From: Nannochloropsis oceanica
Taxonomy: Eukaryota > Sar > Eustigmatophyceae > Eustigmatales > Monodopsidaceae
NCBI GenBank assembly: GCA_004519485.1
Contig: CP038112.1
Span: 310,001-374,000 of the forward strand
DNA: 64,000 nt
Direction: 5' to 3'
The notes under the pieces are model-generated. The model searched no databases. It was given only the letters and a program-made list of their open reading frames with translations, and had not been told where the DNA came from. Each line of letters begins with the position of its first letter. Within the stretch, counting starts at the first letter, position 1. The position numbers were made by a program, and so were the translations under genes. Shown piece by piece: positions 46,370 to 55,338 of this stretch.

Positions 46370-46687
46370 ATGGCTCTAGGTGTGATAGCCAGCACGGCGG
46401 TGCGTCAGATGGTTCGTGGTATGGTCAGGCGCGGAAACAAGAGCAGGCTGAGAGAAGTATGCTCCCATGTCTGTGGCGACGACCCACTACCCCCCTCCCT
46501 GCACGAGGCCCTTTCTTCTTGGCTCAAAACATCCAGCGGCACATTTTCTTCTATAAGTATTGCAGAACCCATGACACAGCTGCTGCCACCGCAGCAGTTC
46601 CCCGTACTCAGCACTATGCTGTCTCTCCTCTCCTCTGTCGCCGCGGCCTACCTTCTGATGAATCGAAGCATATGTATAAAAATATAA
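46370..46687 (+). CDS. Possible small tail-anchored protein
   Basis: Open frame of 105 residues from ATG at 46370, divergent from the armadillo-like gene with 192 bp between starts. The N-terminus is basic (VRQMVRGMVRRGNKSRLREV), the middle is neutral, and one hydrophobic stretch near the C-terminus (LSTMLSLLSSVAAAYLLM) is followed by a few polar residues, as in tail-anchored proteins. No family is recognised. Size and lack of homology memory leave it doubtful. Confidence 0.3.
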   Translation: MALGVIASTAVRQMVRGMVRRGNKSRLREVCSHVCGDDPLPPSLHEALSSWLKTSSGTFSSISIAEPMTQLLPPQQFPVLSTMLSLLSSVAAAYLLMNRSICIKI

Positions 46688-46815
46688 ACCCGCACTCAGA
46701 GCGAGTGCTTAGATTATGGGAGCGTGAGAATGGAAGTATATATATACATATGTATATTAAATATAAGCCCGCATTAAGAGCAAGTGCTTAGTTTATGAGA
46801 GCGTGAGAATGGAAG
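46681..46815. repeat. Two 56-bp direct repeats with hairpin potential
   Basis: Units at 46681-46736 and 46760-46815 match at 50 of 56 bases, separated by a 23-bp AT-rich spacer. Each contains GCACTC..GAGTGC or its variant, able to fold into a short stem of about 5 to 6 pairs. Confidence 0.9.
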
Positions 46816-48435
46816 GGTTTTAAGATCAAAAAAATGATGAGAGAGAGACAAGTTGCACTGGAGACTCGTGCATGTCGTCGGAATTCCTGGCCAGGTGGCA
46901 GATGCGGGAGCTTGGGATGTGAGACCTCGCCTTTGCCGCAACCCATGTGCTCCCAAGAGGCGCCTGGAGCTCCGCGGAATATTTAATGAGCCACAGCGGG
47001 GTGATATGGATGAGGAATTCGCCGTTTCTGATTTATAGAAGATTTCACATCTTCGGATTCAAAATTGCTCAGTCTGCGTGTGGGTTGGGCTCGCGTGAAT
47101 TCTCCTGCGATGGTGATGTCCGGCGTGAGTCCCACAACCCTTATGCGCATGGCCACGTTGATGATCCTGTGCTAGTAATTTTTGCCGACAATAAATCACA
47201 TGCGCTAGTTCTGCCGCAAGGTTGAGCATAAAGAGTAAGCACAGGAGCGGAAGAAGTGTTAATACTGCTGCTGTTGCTGCTGCTGCTATTGCTGCTGTGG
47301 CCGTTGATTGAACGGACCCTGTCAAAGTCGCTTGGAAAACTCAGACAAGAATAGGGGGACGTATATGCAACATTTTATTGTTGGAAAGCTTCGCCCTCGT
47401 AGGCAATTTTTAGAGGACGTCAGGTTGCATGCGATAGTTCCAGGTTTGTAGGATAGCTTCATAGAAAAGAACTAATGACGGGTCCATGCAGCCAGGCAGC
47501 CAGCTAGTGGACAATAGTGTCCGGTCAGGCTGCTGCCATGCCTTAACTCAAAAGCAATTGGCAGGAGGAGCGACGCGCGCTGCCGCGTTTTTTTCCCCTT
47601 GTAGACACGAAAGAATGCATTGATTACTATTAGTTGCTCAAAATAGGAATCAATATTTTTGGTTCGTTGTAGGGGGAAACGGCGTTTTCTAGTGTCCTTA
47701 AATCTTGCATGTATGGGCGGGCTTTCCTGTGTCTCATCTTCAATTTGCATACCCGGAATAAAGCCGGCTTGCCAACTAATGCATTCGCACTGCCTTGCAG
47801 TACCATGCCGACTACCGACGACCCTGTATATTTCAGTGTACACGCAGACAGGTATAACAGTGCGAGACATGGTTGCTCCCCGTGGTCTCAATGTAAGCAA
47901 GGACCAGGAAGATGGGCGGCACTATCATTCCACGCTCTTTTCGGAACCCGATGTCATAACAATAGCTACAGCCTCCGGGCCACATGAAACGCACTTAAGG
48001 ACAGCTCATTTAGCTGATTTTATTAGGCTTTGTATTGATGCTATGCGCAAGAATGCGTGGGAATACTGTCGGGTGCTCCACTATCGTCGGGGGCCCGACG
48101 TTCCGCCCCGTTGTCAAATGTCACTAACGCGCATTTGGTCCGCGTCCCTTCGCATGCATTAGATTTCTGCCTCACGTGTGGCTAGTTTTTCATTGACTGG
48201 TGGTTATAACTTACAACGTCAAATGCGCAGCAACGAGCAACTCTACAGTGTCTGCACGTGCTTCTTTCGACAACACGCACACCACATCCGAATCAGACAG
48301 TGTGATTTCATTCACCAATCTACAGGGCAACCAATTTTACTTTCCTCACACAAGAAAACATACACGCATATATATATACACACATGAACATGTACAAACA
48401 GATCCTTCCTCGCCCGTCCGCCCCGCCCGTTCGAA
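46816..48435. other. 1.6-kb region with no recognised gene
   Basis: The largest gap in the window. It contains a short CTG-type repeat near 47265-47300 and several unconvincing open frames (47659-48162 plus strand is longest). No splice-supported exon, tRNA or repeat family was found. The end nearest 48435 should hold the promoter of the MFS gene and has a TATATATATACACACAT stretch around 48368-48385. Confidence 0.45.
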
Positions 48436-49220
48436 ATGGTGTGGAAAGGCTTCCGCATGTCTCGGGACCCGCGTCTGGGCTCGACACAAACCTGGTGGAC
48501 CAATGAGATAGCATTCACCTTTCTGTTTTTCCTGAATCTTCTCAACTACATCGATCGGGGCATCATCCCGGGGGCCTCTGAAGAATTCAGTGCCTTTGTC
48601 TCCGACTCACTCGATACGAACACCCCCGACTTGTACGTGGGCCTGCTTCAATCTGCATTCATCGTCGGATTTTCCTTGGCGGCCATCTGTTTTGGGCATG
48701 TCATTCATTTCGTTTCTCCCTTCAAAATGGTGGGTGTTGGGTTAGTCGTATGGATCCTCGCCGCGGCCTTGAGTGGGTTCGCGCGTCAGGCAGGCTCCTA
48801 CCAATTGCTATGTGCAGCACGTATGCTGAGCGGGGTGGGCGAGGCGGGATTTCAGTGTGTGGCGCCCCCATTTATTTTAGACTTGGGGGGGGGGAGTGCA
48901 GGAAGGTGGATTGCGTTTTTTTACACGGCGATTCCGTTAGGGACTGCGATGGGATACCCGTGGGGGGCTTTATTTGCAGCATCGTCGTGGACGTGGTCAG
49001 GTGCGTTTTGGCTGGAGTCGTTGTTGATGAGTCCTTTTGCATTGGCTTGCTTTTTCTTGCCCTTTACGTGGCGTCCGGAGCGATTGCCAATTGAAAAGGA
49101 GGAGTATTTGGGGGTGGGGGAGGTGGAGGAAGGGGAGCAGAGTGTTAGGGAAAAGGGAGGCGCAGCAGCAGTATTGGCTATATCAGTGGATAGGAACAGC
49201 AGCAGCATCTTAGTAGAGGG

Positions 49221-49259
<39 letters not shown>

Positions 49260-50142
49260 CGAAGAGGAAGAAGTTGTGGAGGAGGCGCGACACATGACCA
49301 TTTTTCGGGAAGCGTGTATTGTTTTGCGTCGGCCCATTTTTTTATTGAATGCCTTTGGATACGCGGCGAATACGGGGATGATGATCGGGGTGTCCACATT
49401 TTCGAGCAAGATCTTCTTGGATTTCGGATTTTTCACCTCAGAGAGCAGTGCCTCGAGTGTGTTTGGGGTGGCGCTGTCTTTTGCTGGGATGGTCGGGACT
49501 CCTCTAGGAGGGATATTAGTGGATCGACGGCTGTTTAACTCGGAGGAGGCAAAGTTGGCGTTTTTGCTGCGACAGAGTACGATCTTTGCGGCGCTTGGAT
49601 GTTTCTGCTCGAGTCTAAGCTGTTTTTTGTATCAGCGGGAGCTATTTCTCTTCTTTTTCGTGATAGGTGCCCTATTGCTCTTTGTGTGCACTGCTTCGAT
49701 TAATATGGCCACCATGCTCTCCGTCCCTCCAGCCAATCGCTCCTTTGCGATCGCCCTCTGCACTTTGATAATTCACGCGCTGGGCGACGTGCCTTCCCCT
49801 ATCATCGTAGGCGCCATTTTGGATGCCATGGCCCCTGCCTGTGCAGCGGACCTGGAAAAAGACGGCGTCGTTTCTCCCGAATGTACAGCTCAAGTCCAGC
49901 AAGTGCGCCAAACCCTCTTTATAACATGCTTGTGGCTGCTGGTGGCCGTTATTTGTTGGGGTGTGGGGTGGATGGAGGCAACGCGGCAGTACCGCATGCA
50001 CCATGCGGGGCACCACCATCCTTTGGAGGTGGATGGCGGGGGTAGTGATGAATACGCGGGCGAGGAGATGGGAACAAAGCAGCCGCTTTTGCCATTAACC
50101 AAGAAGACGGATTCGAGCAGCAGCAGCAGTCAGACAATATGA
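48436..50142 (+). CDS. MFS transporter, Spinster (SPNS)-like
   Basis: Single exon, 568 residues, about 12 hydrophobic segments. Family hallmarks are FFLNLLNYIDRGIIPGA in helix 1, GLLQSAFIVGFSLAAICFG, CAARMLSGVGEAGFQCVAPP (the SPNS RxLxGxGEA motif) and FYTAIPLGTAMGYPWGALF, plus GTPLGGILVDRR in the second half. Spinster proteins export sphingosine-1-phosphate or lysophospholipids in animals and plants; the substrate here is unknown. The central cytosolic loop carries a CAG repeat encoding about 12 Gln (49223-49259), flanked by acidic residues. The C-terminus is Ser-rich. ATG at 48436 is followed at once by a plausible cytosolic N-terminus. Confidence 0.88.
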
Positions 50143-51121
50143 CATAAATGTAAATGTGCGAGTATATAGGTGTAGAGGACTAGAAGGAGAGGGAGAGCTA
50201 TCAGCGGCAGGACAGCGGGGTATAATGGTGCGAAGTGCAGAGAAGAAATGAATGTGTTAAACGTGTGTATAATCTTTCACTGTTTGTTCTCTGAAAGTGT
50301 ACTGAAAAAAATGAGAAAAAGAATAAAAACAAAGAAAGAGATAAGAAAAAACAAATTAAAAAGCTCCGCAGGCTCAAGGGATGTCGCGAGGCCGGAAGAC
50401 CAACAAGCAAGAGGTGGCAGAGGAGGGGGGCCAGGTATCTAGTCTGATGGAAGTTTTCTACAGACCATAACTTGCGACCAATGATGACATGGGGAAAAGC
50501 TTTTGATACAGATGGACTTCGAATGGTGCGACACTTACCTCTCGCGGCGGAGAGGTCCAATCCCGCCTGCGTCGGCAGGGTCAGGGCCCTATACTGCACC
50601 ACGTAGAATCCAAACCACTTCTAAATCATACACACGTTTTAAAATGTCCGTTCATCACATGCACTAATTTTTTTTTGCGGTTTTGTTATGTCTTTTTTTT
50701 TGGTGACGTATGGATCGGCACGTCTTGTTCTTTGCCGCCATTTCGCTGAAGCCCTTGTGCCCGTGTCCGGGTGAAGAGATGAGGCGTAGGAGCATATTTC
50801 CATTCAAATTTGGTGGTTTGGATTACCAGTGGGTGATAGATGTAGGGTCGAGGGTGGGAAGTGGAGGGTTCAGAGGTCGAGCAGACAGGTCCTGCCAGGC
50901 TGCCTCCCTTACTCCTTTTCTGTGTCTGTGTCTACTGCCTATCACATTTTCTTGCCCTCGCCCTGCACTAGGGATTAACAGCGCTACTCTGAGCTCCGCA
51001 GACACTTGTGGAAATTAACACTGCGTCGGAAAACACAAGGCCCCTGATTTACTCTGTCTACGCTGCGCCTTTCCCAATTAATCACCACCCTTCCTTCTTC
51101 CCACACCTATCACAGGCCACA
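50143..51121. other. Intergenic region with exon-like and inverted-repeat signals
   Basis: 979 bp between the MFS gene and the coiled-coil gene. It has a minus-strand exon-like segment (listed separately) and a 12-bp inverted repeat (AATCCAAACCAC at 50607-50618 and its complement at 50813-50824). A plus-strand frame from ATG at 50380 (MSRGRKTNKQEVAEEGGQ) could splice at 50433 to the acceptor at 51115, extending the coiled-coil protein, but its donor GTATCT is weak. Confidence 0.4.
50539..50620 (-). other. Possible minus-strand internal exon
   Basis: On the minus strand, TGATTTAG is followed by 82 open nucleotides (KWFGFYVVQYRALTLPTQ then AGLDLSAAR) and a strong consensus donor GAGAG/GTAAGTG. 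A downstream acceptor CATCAG would end the protein at once (D, stop). No start exon was found, and the peptide is not recognised. Confidence 0.3.
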
Positions 51122-54100
51122 ATGGAGCGCGAAGACCACAGTGGCAACCAATCTTTTCCGTCACCGACGGCAGCGGTACATATTTTAGATGTCCACGAGA
51201 CGGCGGAGCGGTCCGCAGAGCTGGAACAGCTTTTGCGAAATGTGCCCTTTGAGGGCGAGGAGGCCTCCTTTTCCCGCCAGCAGCAGCAGCGGTACCACCA
51301 TGAGCAGCAGCAGCAGCAGCAGTACGAGGGACAACAAAATGAAAACCACGAAAAGAGAGGCACAACATTCGTTTCTGAGGCCGATTTGCCCATGCCCCGC
51401 ATTTCCATTTCTACGTCGCCTTATGATCACGACGACGAGAAATGGGAGAAGGATGAGGAAAAGGAGGATGAAGACAACGGAGAAGAAAAAGAAGACGACA
51501 GAGAAAAGAAAGAAGAAATAGGACAAGAAGAAGAAGGAGAAGAAGGAGAAGAAGGGGAAGAAGGGGAAGTTGTGTCGTTCATTGTCCGCAAGGCTCCGCG
51601 GGAGGCCACTGTAGCTGGTAATGAAGAGGATGAGGATGAGGACGATGACGACCATTACTTGATCAGTAGTAGTAGTAGCAACAGCAGTGGAAGTGATACC
51701 AGCCACTACTATGAAGAGGAGGAATCTTACGGCCGCAACAATGAGAAAGACGAAGACGAGGGAGGGGGAATGGATAACGACGATGCGGCTTTCCACACAC
51801 CTCGCACCTCCATGAAGGGCGCCTATGACGGCAGCAGGCAATTACACAGTCTTTCGGCTGATTGCTCCTCGAAAAAGCAGCTTTTCAGACATGCCCCTCC
51901 CACCATCCAAGAAGAGGACGACACCTACTTCGACAACGAAGACGGAAACGGCAGCGAACAAAGCGAAAGCCCACCATCCATGCCCTCCTCCCCTTCTTCA
52001 TCCTCCTTGCCCTTTGTTCTCCCCACCCACCTCCCCACGGACCCGGCAGAGCTCCAACTAATCGTGTCCGAACTTGCCATTGTCTCTCAAGCCTCCGAAG
52101 CAGAACGGCAACACCTCCTTCTCCAAGTCCGCGCCCTCCGATGTGAGGAAAGTCGGTTGCTTGTCCAGGTACAGGGCTTGGCCGCTCGAGAAAAAGAGCT
52201 CGAGGAACACCTGCTGCTGCTTTCGCAAGTCCAGCACAGCGAGGGCAGCTCTACTCAGCAACAGCAGGGCCAGGGAAGTGGTGGCATAGCCGGGGTGACT
52301 TTGAATTTGCTGAGGGGGCAGATGCTGGAGTCGGCTCGCTTGGAGATGGCGGAGGTGAAGGCAGCATTAGAGGAAGCAAGACGAAACAATCTCCGTTTAC
52401 TCGAAGAGAAGAACATGAGCAACAAAGAGTCTGAAACAATGGTTGATGCCCTAAAAGAAGAAATCTCGCGTCTAGCAACCCAACTGGCGAGCAAGACGAT
52501 GCTTGCCTCTGCGAGTAAGAGGGAAGGGAAGGAGTGGGAGGCTCGCGCGCAGGCTGAGGCGTTGAGGGCAGATGCCTTGGTAGAAGAGATGAGGAAACTG
52601 AGGGCAGATTTACGGGGAGCTGAGAGGAAGGTGATGGAGAAGGACAGTAAGAGGTATGCAGCGGAATCTAGACTGGAGGAAGCGGAGGGGCGGGGGGAAG
52701 GTTTGGAGAGGCGGTTGCAGCAGACACAGGGGGAGCTGCTGGAGGCACAGGCGCAGTTGAGAAGCTTGGCGGGAGAGCTTGATGTGCAACGACGGGCAAA
52801 GGGAGTGGAGGATGCGAGGCAGGTGTTGGCTGGGCAGATGGATGCTTTGATAAGAGAACATCGGTCGGAGATAGCGGCGATGGAGGAGGAGGTGGAGCGG
52901 CTAGTGGCGGAGCTTGAGTTGGTTAGGGGGCAGGGTGATGCTGCTGCCGCTGAGAAACAGGAAAAGAGAGAGGAGGGAGGAGAGATGACGATGATGGTGA
53001 TGGAGACGTCTGTGCGCTCTTCTCCTTGTGATAGTAGTAATGGTGGGGCCGATCAACACACGGGAGACTCGCTTCTTTCCCCCTCTCCATTTGATCTGGA
53101 GAGGGGTTTGGATGACCGAGCATTACTATCGCAGCGAAAGAGACACCAGCACCAGACTGACCTGAGTGAATTTTTAGGAGAAATAAGCGAAGAGTTTGGA
53201 GAGGGGGAGAACAAGGTGGAGGGGGGAGAAATTGCCGGGGAGCGTTCCCACTGGGCATCATCTTTTTCGGCCGAGGAAGGGTTTAGAGGAGAAGTGGATG
53301 GATTTAGGGTACAGGAGGAGCAGCAGCAGATGCATGGAGAAAGGGGGGGGGGCAAGCAATGTCAGCGGCACCAGCACTTTTCCAATCAGCCAGAACTGGA
53401 GCTTCAGTTTTGGAAAGAGAAGGCTTGTGAATTGCAGAAGGAATGTAACGAGCTTCGGAATTCTACGGCCGTAGCTCGGGCACTTGATACAACTTCTGCT
53501 GCTGCTAGTGGTGTCGACGCTGACCCACAGGCGGTTAATGGCTTGCGGCGACGTATCCTAGAAGAGGAAGCCTTGCGCATTGCACAATCAAAAAAAATGC
53601 GTGAGTTAGCAGCCAAAATTGGCGCGGGAGACGTAGATCTGGGTGGAGAAGGATTCCGACTCAGTGAGAAAGAGAGAGAGGGTGAGGGGGGGATGGAGCT
53701 TTCACTGGGCATGGAAGAAGTCTTGGACGCCGTGTCCCGGTGGGCGGCGTTGTGGAAGGCGAGGGCATGGGAGGAAGTTAAGGCGGAGGTGCGGGAGTTG
53801 GAGGAATTGCGACGATATGATGATGCCAGCAGCGGCAGCAACACCTTCACTATCAGTCGCGTGGATGGATGGGCACAAACGAATAGTAATGATAGGGAGG
53901 ACGGTGATGAGGGAGATGTCGCATCGTCGTCGTGGGCATTGCAACAGCATCAACAGCAGTTAATCTGGCAGCATGAGAAGGAAGTTGCGCAGTGGCAGGC
54001 GAGGGTGACGGGCCTCGAGGATGACTTGCAGCAACAGCGTCGATCGATTCAAGATATTATAGAGGGAGCGCGCGTGAAGCAAGAGAAGCATCAGCAGGCG

Positions 54101-54937
54101 TTGGAAAAAATTGAAACAGCGTATGAGAAAGAGAAGGAACGAGCGACTGCTGCTGTAGCTGCTGCTGCTGGACTTGTACAGGCCAGGGTGCGGCGGGAGG
54201 AAGAGCAAGATGAAGGGCAGGAGGCCCGGGCGACAAAAAGAGCTGTGGTGATGGAGGAGGCGCTGAGTGCGGCAAAGTTGGAGTGGGCACAGGAGGAGCG
54301 ACAGCGGCTGCAGCATGTTTACAGTAAGTTTGATCAGGAGAAAGCGGTGAAGGAGCAGCGGTGGAGGGAGAAACTGCAAGAAGTTGGGGCTAAAGTTCAA
54401 TTTTTGCAGGAGACGTTCAAGAAGATGAGTGCGAAGACAAAGGAGAAGGAGAAGGAAAACATGCAGGTGGCTCAGGATCTGTTGGATAAGGAATCAAGGG
54501 AGGAGGAATTGAGGGCGCGTTTAGAGAGGGTGGAAAGGGAGGTGCTGTTGAAAGATGTGAAGGTACGAGAATTGGCGGAGACCCTGCGGAGGCAACAGAA
54601 GGAGACTATGGCGAGAGCGATGGCTGCGAGTCAGGCTACGGCGGCAGATATGGAGAAGGTGAAGAAGCAGTTAAGCGTAGAGCATGAAAAGGAGATTACT
54701 GTAGTGTTGACGAGTGTTCGAAAGCACTTACGGGAAAAGTATAAAGCGAAGATGTCGGTGATGCAGCAGGCGTGGGAGGATGAGAAGCGGGCCATTTTAT
54801 CTCACCAGTATAGCGGGAGCAGCCGGAAAAAGTCAGCTGGTGCAGCTGCTGCCTCTGTCTCTGGGGGCAGAGCCAGGCATGCCTCGTCGCGGAAGATCCT
54901 CGCAATTAAAGAAGAAAAAGAGAATAGGGAAGAATAA
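51122..54937 (+). CDS. Large coiled-coil protein, function unknown
   Basis: Single long exon of 1271 residues from ATG at 51122, which follows an acceptor-like CTATCACAG, so a 5'-UTR or short coding exon upstream is possible. The first 330 residues are acidic low complexity (Glu/Asp, Gln and Ser runs). From about 340 to the end nearly everything is predicted heptad coiled coil rich in Glu, Lys, Arg, Gln and Leu, broken by Ser/Gly linkers near 640-790 and 930-990. The C-terminal part (TSVRKHLREKYKAKMSVMQQ) is a continuous helix, followed by a basic Ser/Ala tail. No motor, kinase or GTPase domain is present. Centrosomal, basal-body or golgin-like scaffolds look like this, but sequence alone does not decide between them. 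Confidence 0.7.
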   Translation: MEREDHSGNQSFPSPTAAVHILDVHETAERSAELEQLLRNVPFEGEEASFSRQQQQRYHHEQQQQQQYEGQQNENHEKRGTTFVSEADLPMPRISISTSPYDHDDEKWEKDEEKEDEDNGEEKEDDREKKEEIGQEEEGEEGEEGEEGEVVSFIVRKAPREATVAGNEEDEDEDDDDHYLISSSSSNSSGSDTSHYYEEEESYGRNNEKDEDEGGGMDNDDAAFHTPRTSMKGAYDGSRQLHSLSADCSSKKQLFRHAPPTIQEEDDTYFDNEDGNGSEQSESPPSMPSSPSSSSLPFVLPTHLPTDPAELQLIVSELAIVSQASEAERQHLLLQVRALRCEESRLLVQVQGLAAREKELEEHLLLLSQVQHSEGSSTQQQQGQGSGGIAGVTLNLLRGQMLESARLEMAEVKAALEEARRNNLRLLEEKNMSNKESETMVDALKEEISRLATQLASKTMLASASKREGKEWEARAQAEALRADALVEEMRKLRADLRGAERKVMEKDSKRYAAESRLEEAEGRGEGLERRLQQTQGELLEAQAQLRSLAGELDVQRRAKGVEDARQVLAGQMDALIREHRSEIAAMEEEVERLVAELELVRGQGDAAAAEKQEKREEGGEMTMMVMETSVRSSPCDSSNGGADQHTGDSLLSPSPFDLERGLDDRALLSQRKRHQHQTDLSEFLGEISEEFGEGENKVEGGEIAGERSHWASSFSAEEGFRGEVDGFRVQEEQQQMHGERGGGKQCQRHQHFSNQPELELQFWKEKACELQKECNELRNSTAVARALDTTSAAASGVDADPQAVNGLRRRILEEEALRIAQSKKMRELAAKIGAGDVDLGGEGFRLSEKEREGEGGMELSLGMEEVLDAVSRWAALWKARAWEEVKAEVRELEELRRYDDASSGSNTFTISRVDGWAQTNSNDREDGDEGDVASSSWALQQHQQQLIWQHEKEVAQWQARVTGLEDDLQQQRRSIQDIIEGARVKQEKHQQALEKIETAYEKEKERATAAVAAAAGLVQARVRREEEQDEGQEARATKRAVVMEEALSAAKLEWAQEERQRLQHVYSKFDQEKAVKEQRWREKLQEVGAKVQFLQETFKKMSAKTKEKEKENMQVAQDLLDKESREEELRARLERVEREVLLKDVKVRELAETLRRQQKETMARAMAASQATAADMEKVKKQLSVEHEKEITVVLTSVRKHLREKYKAKMSVMQQAWEDEKRAILSHQYSGSSRKKSAGAAAASVSGGRARHASSRKILAIKEEKENREE

Positions 54938-55338
54938 CTAAAAAGTAACGATGCATATTTTCCACTCAAAAAAAAGAAAGAAAAACATGTAGAGAGAGAG
55001 GGAGAGAGAAAGACAGAGAGAGAGAGATGTGTGTACATTAATATGATAACAACCACTTAAGCAAGTGGAACGACGAACGATACGAATCATCGAATGTAAG
55101 CGGAAGCACAAAAAGTCTTCTGTTTTCAAGCGCACACTTTCTGCAAAGTGAGTAAGTGGGTGCTTTCTTTTATGTCGTTACTTCCTCTTCAGACCCAGCC
55201 AAAGAGGAAGGCCCATTTTACGGTATGCTTTGGCCTCTCTTCATGCTTATGAATTTTGATGTTCCTTGCTTAAACCACCCAATCCTTCTTCCTTCCCCTC
55301 TTTTCCCGCCCTTGCTCCGTTTTCCCCCCCTCTCTCGA
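54938..55338. other. Convergent intergenic region
   Basis: 401 bp between the coiled-coil gene and gyrB, including an AGAGAG tract at about 54991-55028 and a pyrimidine-rich end. No gene was seen. Confidence 0.5.

Noticed and set aside
47659-48162. Plus-strand open frame of 167 codons
   Set aside because: No domain, signal or splice support; composition looks like random open sequence in a gap.
50520-50560. ACACTTACCTCTCG considered as the 5' end of a U1 snRNA
   Set aside because: The rest does not match U1 loops or an Sm site; it is better explained as the complement of a consensus splice donor on the minus strand.
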